A stretch of DNA of 64,000 nt from an uncultured Bacteroidales bacterium (GCA_900320185.1 ONRD01000012.1:1-64000), one strand, 5' to 3'; counted from the first letter of the stretch, positions 1 to 11,587 are shown. The notes: generated from the letters alone by a model not told the origin. Made by a program: numbers and translations.

Positions 1-40
1 TGCCGCTTGCAATGGTTCGGGGAATTGGACAGGTCCTCAT

Positions 41-70
41 CAAACTTACGAAAAAAATCCGATAATACAA
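41..70 (-). promoter_or_regulatory. Promoter firing out of the left edge
   Basis: On the minus strand, TTG (68-70), a 19-nt spacer and TAAGTTTG (41-48) match the Bacteroidota -33/-7 promoter. It would transcribe a gene to the left of the window. The -7 box and the T-rich sequence before it resemble those upstream of the nucleoside transporter (35545-35552). Confidence 0.35.
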
Positions 71-102
71 TGAAGCCCGGCCATTTTCAGGCCAGGCTTC
101 AT
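70..102 (-). terminator. Terminator of the nifJ transcript
   Basis: A 13-bp inverted repeat with one internal mismatch (ATGAAGCCcGGCC and its partner) lies just past the nifJ stop codon. It is followed on the minus strand by a T-rich tract, as in an intrinsic terminator. Confidence 0.6.
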
Positions 103-123
103 GTGATTCAAAGGGGGTAACGG

Positions 124-3651
<3,528 letters not shown>

Positions 3652-3690
3652 AATATTTAATGATGTGGATATGCATTCTGTACAGGAGCG

Positions 3691-4587
3691 TCATCCCTGG
3701 AAACCTATCCCTTCGATGACGGCGCCGCTGTCCGGGCCGCTGATCCTCTTCACGAGTCCCTGCAGCACCGTACCGGGGCCGGATTCGATGAAATGTCCGG
3801 CACCGTCGGCGATCATGTTGAGAACCGTCTCAGTCCACCTGACGGGGCTGGTCAGCTGCTTGAGGAGGTTCTCCTTGATCAGTGACGGATCCGTGGTGGG
3901 CATGGCAGTTACGTTCTGGTAGACCGGGCAGACAGGAGCGGTGACCGGAGTGTTTTCGATAGCCTTTGCAAGCTCGATCCTGGCAGGCTCCATCAGAGGG
4001 GAGTGGAAGGCTCCTCCCACCGGGAGCGGGAGCGCCCTTTTCGCGCCGGCCTCCTTGGCCTTCGCGCAAGCCTGGGCGATGGCGTCCTTCTCTCCGGAGA
4101 TCACCACCTGGCCGGGGCAGTTGAAGTTGGCGGGAATGACTGTCCCGGTACATTCATCGCAGATGCGCAGGACCGTCTCGTCGGGAAGCCCGATGATGGC
4201 TGCCATGCCGCCGGGAACCTTCTCGCAGCATTTCTGCATCTCGATGGCCCTTACCTGCACGAGGCGGAGGGCGTCTTCGAACCCGATGGCGCCGGCGGCT
4301 GCAAGTGCCGAGAATTCGCCGAGGGAGTGCCCCGCGACCATGTCCGGCGCGAAAGTGTCATTGCACATGGCCAGTACGACCGAGTGCAGGAATATCGCCG
4401 GCTGGGTGACCCTTGTCGCCTTGAGGTCTTCCGCCGTTCCTTCGAACATTATTTCGGTTATGCTGAATCCGAGGACTTCATTCGCCCTGTCCAATAGTTC
4501 CTTTCCTTTGGCACTGGACTCGTAGATGTCCTTCGCCATCCCGGGAAACTGTGACCCCTGTCCGGGGAATAGATAAGCTTTTTTCAT
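3691..4587 (-). CDS. fabD: Malonyl-CoA:ACP transacylase
   Basis: FabD transfers malonyl from CoA to acyl carrier protein, which starts fatty acid elongation. The 298-residue protein begins MKKAYLFPGQGSQF, the family's N-terminal motif. The nucleophile is Ser88 in GHSLGEF and the catalytic His is His195 in GAFHSPLM. A longer reading frame upstream (to 4641) is not used, because the promoter TATTTTTG (4594-4601) lies inside it. The next in-frame Met would remove the PGQGSQ motif, so the start is well fixed. Only 6 nt separate the -7 box from the ATG, so the mRNA is probably leaderless. nifJ follows in the same direction. Confidence 0.96.
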   Translation of the reverse strand: MKKAYLFPGQGSQFPGMAKDIYESSAKGKELLDRANEVLGFSITEIMFEGTAEDLKATRVTQPAIFLHSVVLAMCNDTFAPDMVAGHSLGEFSALAAAGAIGFEDALRLVQVRAIEMQKCCEKVPGGMAAIIGLPDETVLRICDECTGTVIPANFNCPGQVVISGEKDAIAQACAKAKEAGAKRALPLPVGGAFHSPLMEPARIELAKAIENTPVTAPVCPVYQNVTAMPTTDPSLIKENLLKQLTSPVRWTETVLNMIADGAGHFIESGPGTVLQGLVKRISGPDSGAVIEGIGFQG

Positions 4588-4593
4588 ATTCCG

Positions 4594-4624
4594 CAAAAAT
4601 ACAATTAAATAATCGAATAACCAA
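4594..4624 (-). promoter_or_regulatory. fabD promoter
   Basis: TTGG (4621-4624), a 19-nt spacer and TATTTTTG (4594-4601) form a full Bacteroidota promoter on the minus strand. The predicted transcription start falls at or within about 2 nt of the fabD ATG. Confidence 0.7.
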
Positions 4625-4705
4625 CCTCGTCGCGGTTTCAACCTTCAACTTTGCCGTCCATGTTCGTTATTTCAAAAAATATTGCTAATTTCGCGGTCCG
4701 GACAT

Positions 4706-4780
4706 GCCCCTGTAGTTTAATGGATAGAATTTCGGATTCCGGTTCCGACGATAGGCGTTCGATTCGCCTCGGGGGTACCA
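4706..4780 (+). tRNA. tRNA-Arg (anticodon CCG)
   Basis: A full cloverleaf can be folded. The acceptor stem is 4706-4712 with 4770-4776 (7 bp, two G-U pairs). The D arm is GTTT/GAAT. The anticodon stem TCGGA/TCCGA encloses the loop TTCCGGT, giving anticodon CCG, which reads CGG. The T stem is AGGCG/CGCCT around TTCGATT. The discriminator A and an encoded CCA follow. Reading frames across this stretch are artefacts. Confidence 0.93.
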
Positions 4781-4818
4781 AAGTGGAATTTCCAGCAGTT
4801 TGCGGAGATTCCACTTTT
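4780..4818 (+). terminator. Terminator after tRNA-Arg
   Basis: A perfect 10-bp inverted repeat, AAAGTGGAAT (4780-4789) and ATTCCACTTT (4808-4817), starts at the last base of the tRNA CCA and ends in a short T run. It probably terminates the tRNA transcript. Confidence 0.6.
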
Positions 4819-4825
4819 GCATTTT

Positions 4826-5160
4826 CCCCTTGCGGCCGACACGCCTGACAGACCTGAACGAAGATATGGCATAAGCGGTATTGTGCTGCTGGCCTTCCGC
4901 TTCGCTCCATCCCCCCCGCTGCGCTTCGCTTGCGGGTACCCGCTTACGGCCGCGGGTGGCCAGGGCCCGCAGGACAACACCGCTTACGCCCCTGCAACTT
5001 CGCTCCATCCCCCCGCTGCGCTTCGCTTGCGGGTACCCGCTTACGGCCGCGGGTGGCCAGGGCCCGCAGGACAACACCGCTTACGCCCCTGCAACATCGC
5101 TCCATCCCCCCGCTGCGCTTCGCTTGCGGGTATGCGATTTACAATCGTTTCCGCTCCATC
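4826..5160. repeat. Family-1 intergenic repeat, locus A
   Basis: Nearly the whole gap between tRNA-Arg and the metY stop is repeat. Units beginning TCGCTCCATCC start at 4902, 5000 and 5097, a period of 97-98 bp. The element reads on the minus strand. Its ends are inverted copies of a motif like GTAAGCGGTRTTGTCC, seen at 4870-4885 and in the GGACAACACCGCTTACGCC copies. A 53-bp arm (4826-4878) is repeated at 8173-8225 with one mismatch. No credible gene lies here. Confidence 0.85.
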
Positions 5161-5171
5161 CCCCGGGCGCG

Positions 5172-6458
5172 TCAGATTTTCCCGAAGGCCTGGTCCAGGT
5201 CGGCGATCAGGTCATCCACATGCTCCGTGCCGATAGACAGGCGGATGGTACTCTGGAAGATTCCCTGGTCCGCCAGTTCGGCCTCCGTGAGCTGGGAATG
5301 CGTCGTCGTGGCGGGATGGATGACCAGGGACTTCACGTCGGCCACATTCGCCAGGAGGGAAAAGATTTCCAGCGCATCGATGAACCGGTAGGCCTCCTCT
5401 TTTCCGCCCTTGATCTCGAACGTGAAGATGGACCCGCCTCCGTCCGGGAAATACCGCTGGTAGAGGGCATGGTCGGGATGGCCGGGAAGGGAGGGATGAT
5501 TGACTTTCGCCACCTTTGGGTGGTGGGACAGGTATTCCACGACCTTCAGGGCATTGGCGACATGCCGTTCCACCCGCAGGGACAGAGTTTCCACGCCCTG
5601 CAGGAAGATGAAAGCGCTTACCGGCGAGAGGGTGGCGCCGGTATCCCGGAGCAGGATGGCCCTGGCCCGGGTGATGTAGGCGGCCGGCCCTACGGCGTCG
5701 GCAAAAACGATCCCGTGGTAGCTGTAATCGGGCTCGGTGAACTGCGGGAACTTGCCGGAAGCCTTCCAGTCGAACTTGCCGGAGTCCACGATGACGCCGC
5801 CGATGGCCGTTCCGTGTCCGCCGATGAACTTGGTGGCGGAGTGGACGACGATGTCGGCGCCGTATTCGATGGGCCTCAGCAGGAAGGGCGTCGCGAAGGT
5901 ATTGTCGATCACCAGCGGGATCCGGTGCCGATGGGCGATGGCCGCCACGGCTTCGATGTCGATGAGGTTGGAATTCGGGTTGCCGAAGGATTCAATGAAG
6001 ATGAGTTTGGTCTCGGGACGGATGGCCTTCTCGAAATTCGAGAGGTCGGACGGGTCCACGAAGGTGGTCGTCACCCCGTAGGGGACCAGCGTATGCTCGA
6101 GCAGGTCATACGTGCCGCCATAGATGGTCTTGGCTGATACGACATGGTCTCCCGCGCGGGTAATGTTCAGGATGGCGTAGGTGACGGCGGCCGCGCCGGA
6201 AGCGACGGCCAGGGCTCCCACGCCTCCTTCCAGGGCGGCGATCCGCTGCTCCAGGACGTCCTGCGTGGAGTTCGTCAGGCGGCTGTAGATATTGCCGGGA
6301 TCGGTGAGGCCGAAACGCGCGGCGGCGTGCTCGGAATTATGGAAGACATAGGAGGAGGTGAGGTAGATGGGGACGGCGCGGGCGTCGGATGCCGGGTCCG
6401 GATGCTCCTGTCCCACATGGAGCTGAAGGGTTTCGAAGTGGAGTTTGTGCGTGCTCAT
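5172..6458 (-). CDS. metY: O-acetylhomoserine sulfhydrylase
   Basis: This PLP enzyme makes homocysteine (or, in some organisms, cysteine) from an O-acetylated amino acid and sulfide, in methionine synthesis. At 428 residues it has the length of the O-acetylhomoserine aminocarboxypropyltransferase branch of the Cys/Met PLP family. The PLP lysine is Lys210 in HSATKFIGGHG. Other family motifs are the N-terminal GNIYSRLTNST and the FGNPN loop near 158. It is transcribed from a full promoter (6484-6514), divergently from an Lrp/AsnC regulator that probably controls it. Its 3' end abuts family-1 repeats. A cystathionine synthase or lyase role is less likely, given the insert-containing long form. 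Confidence 0.93.
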   Translation of the reverse strand: MSTHKLHFETLQLHVGQEHPDPASDARAVPIYLTSSYVFHNSEHAAARFGLTDPGNIYSRLTNSTQDVLEQRIAALEGGVGALAVASGAAAVTYAILNITRAGDHVVSAKTIYGGTYDLLEHTLVPYGVTTTFVDPSDLSNFEKAIRPETKLIFIESFGNPNSNLIDIEAVAAIAHRHRIPLVIDNTFATPFLLRPIEYGADIVVHSATKFIGGHGTAIGGVIVDSGKFDWKASGKFPQFTEPDYSYHGIVFADAVGPAAYITRARAILLRDTGATLSPVSAFIFLQGVETLSLRVERHVANALKVVEYLSHHPKVAKVNHPSLPGHPDHALYQRYFPDGGGSIFTFEIKGGKEEAYRFIDALEIFSLLANVADVKSLVIHPATTTHSQLTEAELADQGIFQSTIRLSIGTEHVDDLIADLDQAFGKI

Positions 6459-6483
6459 GATCAGTTCGTTTAATTTCTGTCTG

Positions 6484-6514
6484 CAAAGGTAGAGCGCGCA
6501 GACATTTCAAACAA
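6484..6514 (-). promoter_or_regulatory. metY promoter
   Basis: TTG (6512-6514), a 20-nt spacer and TACCTTTG (6484-6491) on the minus strand give a leader of about 20-25 nt to the metY ATG. Confidence 0.65.
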
Positions 6515-6552
6515 GAAAACGCAAAAATTAGCAGGAATCCTCCAAAAATCAT

Positions 6553-6560
6553 TATATTTG
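6553..6560 (+). promoter_or_regulatory. -7 box of the Lrp-family gene
   Basis: TATATTTG matches TAnnTTTG exactly and lies 55 nt before the ATG. Back-to-back with the metY promoter, it makes a compact divergent control region where a shared operator would be expected. Confidence 0.55.
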
Positions 6561-6615
6561 TAGAAGAATCAATTATCCGGACATTTTTGACGTCCCTTTC
6601 GCAGAAGAATCCGCT

Positions 6616-7092
6616 ATGACCGAATCCCTGGACAAGACCGACATCGCCATCCTGCGCATCCTGCAGGAGAATGCACGCATCACCGTCAAGGACCTCGCCC
6701 TGAAGGTCCACCTCTCCCCCACGCCCGTCTTCGAGCGGATGCGCCGGCTGGAAGCCGGCGGCTATATCCAGCGCTACACGGCTGTCCTGAGCCCCGCACG
6801 CCTGGGACGGGGCTTCACCGTCTTCTGCAGCGTACGGCTCCGTCGCATGGGCAAGGACATCGCCCACGACTTCGTGTCCCGCGTCCGGGACATTCCCGAA
6901 GTGGCGGAATGCTACAACATCTCCGGGGACTTCGACTATCTCCTGAAAATCTACGCCCCCGGCATGCAGTATTACAATGATTTCATCATCAACACCCTGG
7001 GTACCATCGAGAGCCTCGGGTCCATCCAGAGCTGGTTCGTGATGAACGAAGTCAAGAACAGTTACGGCTTGCCGGCCTCCTGCATTGGATAA
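6616..7092 (+). CDS. Lrp/AsnC family transcriptional regulator
   Basis: This is a 158-residue amino-acid-responsive DNA-binding protein. Residues 1-60 form the AsnC-type winged helix-turn-helix (LDKTDIAILRILQENAR, then VKDLALKVHLSPTPVFERM). Residues 70-150 form the RAM effector domain, including the VAECYNISGDFDYLLKI strand region. Its divergent placement from metY suggests that it controls methionine or sulfur assimilation; this is inferred from context only. It ends in a strong intrinsic terminator. Confidence 0.93.
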   Translation: MTESLDKTDIAILRILQENARITVKDLALKVHLSPTPVFERMRRLEAGGYIQRYTAVLSPARLGRGFTVFCSVRLRRMGKDIAHDFVSRVRDIPEVAECYNISGDFDYLLKIYAPGMQYYNDFIINTLGTIESLGSIQSWFVMNEVKNSYGLPASCIG

Positions 7093-7111
7093 TGACGTTT
7101 CTTGAGAAACT

Positions 7112-7150
7112 ATTAGGCATCTTATCCCAAGTGAGATGCCTAATTTTTTT
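7112..7150 (+). terminator. Terminator of the Lrp-family gene
   Basis: An 11-bp perfect stem, ATTAGGCATCT (7112-7122) and AGATGCCTAAT (7134-7144), runs into seven Ts. The T tract directly abuts the left inverted repeat of the neighbouring cassette. Confidence 0.85.
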
Positions 7151-7184
7151 GGAACTATATACTTGTTGACCCTAATATTAGAAA

Positions 7185-7214
7185 AGAGCCGCGGTGGTCA
7201 TCCGCGGTTCTTTG
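7185..7214 (-). terminator. Terminator of the DUF4468-like gene
   Basis: A 10-bp stem with one G-U pair, AGAGCCGCGG (7185-7194) and CCGCGGTTCT (7202-7211), lies just past the stop codon. On the minus strand it ends in TTTTC. Confidence 0.6.
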
Positions 7215-7217
7215 TTT

Positions 7218-7757
7218 CTACCATTCGTCGTCGATGTATGATTTCCCTTCAAGCAAAAACATACCCGAAAAGAACTTGTCATAGAGTTGAGAAGGGACTT
7301 TCGAGAATGCTTTGGTAATCTCTCCATTTCGTACTGCCCAAGTTTCAATTGGATTCTCCGTACCCTCTTTCATAAGGCCTCCCGTGGAGTTCTCGGTGAG
7401 GACAATGTTATCGGCCGTTACCCTATATCTTCCGTCTTTAATCTGAACCGTCACAAAGCAAGAGACATCGCTTCCTGCAGCATAAATTGGAATGGCGCCA
7501 CGGGAGTACCCAAGTTTTTTGAAATCCAATTTGGCTCGTACTACACGGAACGTAATCACATCCCCATCAACAACATCGACAAACTGTCCGTTATTGATAA
7601 TGATATTAAGGAGACCATCATGTTCAAGTTTGGTGTCATACACCTTTTGCCAAAAAGCCTTTCCTTCTTGCGAGACGGAAAAGTTGTTGACTTGCGCATG
7701 AAGCGACAATGAAATAAAAACGGCAGCGCATGCCGCAAGTAAATGGCAAGTTCTCAT
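7218..7757 (-). CDS. DUF4468-like exported protein
   Basis: This is a 179-residue protein with a Sec signal peptide (MRTCHLLAACAAVFISLSLHA), so it is periplasmic or outer-membrane facing. The mature part resembles the DUF4468 fold common in Bacteroidota: FWQKVYDT, then a short beta region, then VQIKDGRYRVTADNI. The function of that family is not known to me. The gene is AT-richer than its neighbours and is the only gene in the inverted-repeat-bounded cassette. That suggests recent acquisition. The assignment rests on motif resemblance only. Confidence 0.6.
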   Translation of the reverse strand: MRTCHLLAACAAVFISLSLHAQVNNFSVSQEGKAFWQKVYDTKLEHDGLLNIIINNGQFVDVVDGDVITFRVVRAKLDFKKLGYSRGAIPIYAAGSDVSCFVTVQIKDGRYRVTADNIVLTENSTGGLMKEGTENPIETWAVRNGEITKAFSKVPSQLYDKFFSGMFLLEGKSYIDDEW

Positions 7758-7777
7758 ATCTTACATTAGTATGGTTA

Positions 7778-7785
7778 CAAAGGTA
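7778..7785 (-). promoter_or_regulatory. -7 box of the DUF4468-like gene
   Basis: TACCTTTG on the minus strand lies 20 nt before the ATG and inside the cassette, so the gene carries its own promoter. Confidence 0.55.
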
Positions 7786-8000
7786 GTAATTTGTTTCGAT
7801 TGCCTAACTGTATTTATGAGAAAAGGAATGATTATGGATTATAAGGATTTTAAGCTAACATCAATTCAAATCAAGGCTATTAGGAGGTTGGTACATGTAC
7901 TTATACCTTAAACGTAGGGGATTATTTCACGAAATCCAGTCTTTTTTTGCTATAGTTCAGGAATTTACGCGGATTTTCGGGTCAACTAGTATATAGTTCC

Positions 8001-8172
8001 CTATTTTTTTCCCTCGTAGACAAAGAGCCCAAGGGTGTAGTTTGCGACCCGCCGAAATGCGTTTCACGCTCTCAAGAAACAATCCTAATGAAAAGAAACG
8101 GCATTTATTCCGCTGGCACGAAACTTCAGGTTGAAGTGAGAGTGCCCGGTCTTGTACGTGTGAGTTCGTATT
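8001..8172. other. Gene-free stretch before the GH3 cluster
   Basis: No gene is supported between the cassette and repeat locus B. The stretch holds a T7 tract at its left end. A reading frame at 8085-8384 (minus) runs mainly through repeat sequence and has no family resemblance. Confidence 0.5.
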
Positions 8173-8299
8173 CCCCTTGCGGCCGACACGCCTGACAGAC
8201 CTGAACGAAGATATGGCGTAAGCGGGGGTACCCGCAAGCGAAGCGCAGCGGGTGGGATGGAGCGAAGCGGAAGGTCCGAAGGACGATACCGCTTACGCC
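8173..8299. repeat. Family-1 repeat, locus B (internally deleted copy)
   Basis: A 53-bp arm (8173-8225) nearly identical to 4826-4878 leads into GGCGTAAGCGG (8215-8225), whose exact inverted copy CCGCTTACGCC is at 8289-8299. Inside are a GGTACCC palindrome and a GTCC-gaa-GGAC hairpin. Compared with other copies it lacks the segment between two internal GTAAGCGG motifs, as expected after recombination between them. Confidence 0.8.
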
Positions 8300-8359
8300 A
8301 TGCCGGAAAAGTTTCCCGGCGGGAGGCTTGCCCGATGCCGGGATTTAAGGAAAAATCCT

Positions 8360-8367
8360 TATATTTA
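8360..8367 (+). promoter_or_regulatory. Possible -7 box of the glycan cluster
   Basis: TATATTTA differs from TAnnTTTG at the last base and lies 32 nt before the first gene of the glycosidase cluster. Confidence 0.35.
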
Positions 8368-8399
8368 CACATCGACCGGAACAAAGAAAACTACATACG

Positions 8400-10655
8400 A
8401 TGAAAAAGACCGAAGGAATCGCCGTCGTCCTGTCCCTCCTGTTCCTGCTTTTTGCATGCAACGGTGGAGAAGACAGGATGAGGTACCGTGACAGCTCCCT
8501 TTCTCCGGAGGAAAGGGCCGAAGACCTCCTGAGCCGGATGAGCCTGGAGGAAAAAGTCAGCCAGATAAGCGCCCAGTTGCTCTTCTTCAATGAATATGAG
8601 TCCGGAAGGGACTACACCAAGGGGCATGTCCGCAACAAGGGACATTTCCTCTGGGAAGGTGGCGTCTCCAACGATCCGGCCTCAGTCGCGGAACAGATCA
8701 ACGAGGACACCAGGCGGTCGGTCGAAGCGAGCCGCTGGGGCATCCCGGTCCTTCAGCATGGAGAGGCCCTCCACGGTGCCCAATGGGGGAATGCGACCTG
8801 TTTCCCGCAGAGCATAGGCATGGCCGCCACATTCGACGACAGCCTTTACCATGAGGTGGGCCGTACGGTAGCAGAGGAACTCCGGGCCGTAGGGGTCCGC
8901 CAGGTCTATGCTCCGGTGGTCAATGTCACCAGGGACCAGAGATGGGGCCGCTGCCAGGAAAGCTATGGCGAGGACGTCCTCCTTAATTCCCGGATGGGCG
9001 TCGCCTATGTAAAGGCGCTGGAAGAGGGTGGAGTTGTCGCCACCCCCAAGCATTTCGTGGACAACTACGGCGAGGGAGGGCATGATTCCTATGCCTCCAC
9101 GACATCCTGGAGGGTGCTGCGGGAAGTCTATCTGGAGCCGTTCCGTGCCTGCATCCAGGAAGGTGGAGCCCGTTCGGTGATGGCGGCCTACAATTCCGTC
9201 GACGGTGTCCCTGCCAGTTGCAACCCCCGCCTTCTCAAGAGCATCCTGAAAGATGAGTGGGGACTGGATGGCTATGTGGTCTCAGACTACGGAGGAGTTG
9301 AGATAGCAAGCGGCGGCCACGGGGTTGCGCCGACTGAGGAAGAGGCACTTGCCCTTTGCCTGGAGAACGGGTTGGACATCCAGCTGGCCAACACCAGCTC
9401 CGCCCTGGTGGATCTCGTGAAGGAAGGGAAAGTCAGCATGGAGACCTTGGACGAAAGCGTCCGCAGAGTCCTGAAGGTCAAGTTCGAGCTTGGGCTTTTC
9501 GAAAATCCTTACGTGGACCCGCAGGCCGCGGCGGGCATCGTACGGAGTGAGGAACACCGCCAGCTTGCCTACGAAAGCGCATGCAAGGCCATGACTTTGC
9601 TCAAGAATGACGGAATACTGCCGCTGAAACCTGGGAGCGTCAGGAAGATAGGCGTTTTCGGTCCTTCGGCCGATGTCCTCAACCTTGGCGACTACAGCGG
9701 TGGCCGCGGAGGCTGGAGAGGCGATGGCGTGACCCCCTTCCAAGGCCTCAGGAAAGCTTTCGAAGGGTCGGCGGAGGTCGTCCTCAACACTCGTGGCCAG
9801 GAAGTAAGGCCTTTGGCGTCTTCGTGCGACGTATTGTTCTTCTTCCCCTCCATCACGGAGGAAGAGGGGAGTGACCGGAGCAGCTTCAAACTCCCTTCCT
9901 GCCACATGGAATCCAACCGGGAGGAAGGTCCTGCCATGATTGTGGACGGGCGGGAGTCCCTCGAGGTTGAAATAGACCAGGAAAAGATGGTCCGGGACCT
10001 TGTCGCTACCGGAAAGCCTGTTGTGGTGGTCCTTCACAACGGAGCCGTAGTGGACATCTCCGACTGGGTCGACGGTGTCGCTGCGGTGCTCGAAGCATGG
10101 TATCCGGGAGAGCAGGGAGGAAGGGCGATAGCCGACATAGTCACAGGGAAGCGCTGTCCCGGCGGCCGTCTCCCCATAAGCTGGCCAAGGAGCATCGGCC
10201 AGAACCCGATGTACTATTCGATCAAGCCCAGCGGCCGCGGCTACGGCTATGTGGAGAATGACGGCAGGCCGCTCTACCCGTTCGGATACGGCCTGAGCTA
10301 CACGACATTTGAATATTCAGGCTTCTGGGTGTCGGAGGAACTTGGAAAGGACCAGCCGCTTAAGGTCTCCGTGACCGTGACCAACACCGGGACAGTCGAG
10401 GGAGACGAGGTGGTCCAGGTCTACATCCACGACGAGCTTGCCTCCGTGGCGCGCCCGCTCAAGGAACTGGCCGCCTTCAAGAGGGTGACGCTTGCCCCGG
10501 GCGAGAGCAGGACCGTGGAACTTGAGATACCATACCGCAGCTTCGCCATGTGGGATGCCGACATGCATTTCCGCGTCGAGGAGGGCTGGTTCAAGGTCTG
10601 GGCAGGACGGAACGCCGACGATGTGGCGGCCGAAGGCAGGGTCTATGTGAAATGA
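8400..10655 (+). CDS. Glycoside hydrolase family 3 lipoprotein (beta-glucosidase/xylosidase)
   Basis: A 751-residue exo-acting beta-glycosidase that removes non-reducing-end glucose or xylose. A lipobox at LLFAC20 predicts anchoring to a membrane facing the periplasm or the surface. The N-terminal TIM-barrel domain has PKHFVDNYG (substrate-contacting Lys217-His218) and VVSDYGG, with Asp296 as the expected nucleophile. The GH3 C-terminal domain follows (NGAVVDISDW, VEAWYPGEQGG-like region, YPFGYGLSYTTF). A fibronectin-III-like domain closes the protein (VTVTNTGTVEGDEVVQVYI). It is first in a run of six co-directional genes. The next gene begins within 20 nt or overlaps. The exact substrate cannot be read from the sequence. 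Confidence 0.93.
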   Translation: MKKTEGIAVVLSLLFLLFACNGGEDRMRYRDSSLSPEERAEDLLSRMSLEEKVSQISAQLLFFNEYESGRDYTKGHVRNKGHFLWEGGVSNDPASVAEQINEDTRRSVEASRWGIPVLQHGEALHGAQWGNATCFPQSIGMAATFDDSLYHEVGRTVAEELRAVGVRQVYAPVVNVTRDQRWGRCQESYGEDVLLNSRMGVAYVKALEEGGVVATPKHFVDNYGEGGHDSYASTTSWRVLREVYLEPFRACIQEGGARSVMAAYNSVDGVPASCNPRLLKSILKDEWGLDGYVVSDYGGVEIASGGHGVAPTEEEALALCLENGLDIQLANTSSALVDLVKEGKVSMETLDESVRRVLKVKFELGLFENPYVDPQAAAGIVRSEEHRQLAYESACKAMTLLKNDGILPLKPGSVRKIGVFGPSADVLNLGDYSGGRGGWRGDGVTPFQGLRKAFEGSAEVVLNTRGQEVRPLASSCDVLFFFPSITEEEGSDRSSFKLPSCHMESNREEGPAMIVDGRESLEVEIDQEKMVRDLVATGKPVVVVLHNGAVVDISDWVDGVAAVLEAWYPGEQGGRAIADIVTGKRCPGGRLPISWPRSIGQNPMYYSIKPSGRGYGYVENDGRPLYPFGYGLSYTTFEYSGFWVSEELGKDQPLKVSVTVTNTGTVEGDEVVQVYIHDELASVARPLKELAAFKRVTLAPGESRTVELEIPYRSFAMWDADMHFRVEEGWFKVWAGRNADDVAAEGRVYVK

Positions 10656-10672
10656 ATGCAATATATTCCATT

Positions 10673-11572
10673 ATGAGATTCAAAGTTTTTTCAATCATGG
10701 CCATCGCCGCTTTGGCCCTGGCCGGATGCTCTCCCAGGGAGGCGGTTAAAACAAACAGGGTCGGACATGTCTTTTTGATCGGACTGGATGGCTGGGGGGC
10801 CTACAGTGTCGGGAAATCCGACATGGTGAATGTCAAGAACTTGATGGAGAACGGCTCGTACACCCTTAAGAAGCGCACCGTGCTCCCTTCGCACAGCGCC
10901 GCCAACTGGGCGTCCATGTGGATGGGCGTAGGTCCCGAGGTGCATGGATTCTACGAGTGCTGCTCAAGGACTCCGGACCTCGAGCCGAGGATGACTCCCG
11001 AAAACGGGATATTCCCGACAGTGTTCCAGCTCCTGCGCGACAAGGAGCCGGACGCCGAGATCGGTTGCCTTTACGAGTGGGATGGGATCAAGTACCTGAT
11101 CGACACGATGTCCGTGAACCGCTACGAACAGGTGCCCCATGCGGACCTGTGCAACGCGGCCAAGGAGTACATCAAGGAGAAGAAGCCACGCCTTGCTGCG
11201 TTCATCTATGACGAACCTGACCATGTCGGCCATTCCTCCGGGCATGATACTCCCCAGTACTACGAGGTCCTGGTACGTCTCGACAAATGGATCGGCGAGA
11301 TCGTCCAGGCCATCGAAGAAGCCGGCATCATGGACGATTCGGTCATAATCCTCACTTCCGACCACGGCGGCATCAACAACGGGCACGGCGGACGTACGAT
11401 GATGGAGATGGAAACGCCTCTGATAATCTGCGGCAAAGGCATCAGGCAGGGCTATTGCTTCGACGACCTCAGCGTGATGCAGTTCGACATCGCTTCCACA
11501 ATGGCCGCCCTCCTTGGGCTCGAGCAGCCCCAGCCTTGGTTCGGGCGTCCCCTGACACAGATATTTGAATAA
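10673..11572 (+). CDS. Type I phosphodiesterase/nucleotide pyrophosphatase-like lipoprotein
   Basis: A 299-residue member of the alkaline phosphatase superfamily. Metal-site motifs are visible: LIGLDGWG at the start of the mature chain, SHSAANW around the expected nucleophile, YDEPDHVGH, and SDHGGINNGHGG. The lipobox is ALAGC. I chose the Met at 10673, which gives a compact lipoprotein signal; a start at 10652 would overlap the GH3 stop (ATGA). It follows GH3 and precedes a rhamnosidase, so it may remove phosphodiester groups from a glycan. Sugar-nucleotide or nucleotide substrates are equally possible. Confidence 0.8.
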   Translation: MRFKVFSIMAIAALALAGCSPREAVKTNRVGHVFLIGLDGWGAYSVGKSDMVNVKNLMENGSYTLKKRTVLPSHSAANWASMWMGVGPEVHGFYECCSRTPDLEPRMTPENGIFPTVFQLLRDKEPDAEIGCLYEWDGIKYLIDTMSVNRYEQVPHADLCNAAKEYIKEKKPRLAAFIYDEPDHVGHSSGHDTPQYYEVLVRLDKWIGEIVQAIEEAGIMDDSVIILTSDHGGINNGHGGRTMMEMETPLIICGKGIRQGYCFDDLSVMQFDIASTMAALLGLEQPQPWFGRPLTQIFE

Positions 11573-11587
11573 CCAGTTACCTGACGA

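Larger units (their letters stand above)
7151..8000. mobile_element. 850-bp cassette bounded by 22-nt inverted repeats
   Basis: The left end (7151-7172, starting GGAACTATATACT) and right end (7979-8000) are inverted copies with one mismatch in 22. The interior is visibly more AT-rich than its neighbours and holds one DUF4468-like gene with its own promoter and terminator. Both outer flanks carry a CCTA-plus-T7 sequence in the same orientation, which could be a target-site duplication. There is no transposase. Whether it moves, inverts or is only a remnant cannot be told from one copy. Confidence 0.55.

Noticed and set aside
4638-5077. Minus-strand frames across the tRNA-Arg gene
   Set aside because: They are read-through of a tRNA and repeat sequence.
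4881-6137. A 418-codon plus-strand frame
   Set aside because: It joins repeat locus A to the antisense of metY. The metY frame is a clear enzyme and this one is not.
7151-8000. Phase-variable promoter switch
   Set aside because: The gene and its promoter both lie inside the inverted repeats, so inversion would not switch it on or off. No recombinase is near.
8115-8175. A possible decayed tRNA (AGTTCGTATTCC resembles a T loop)
   Set aside because: I could not pair the T stem or the acceptor, so a tRNA remnant is not supported.
8085-8384. A 99-codon minus-strand frame upstream of GH3
   Set aside because: It is made of repeat locus B and unassigned sequence, with no recognisable protein features.
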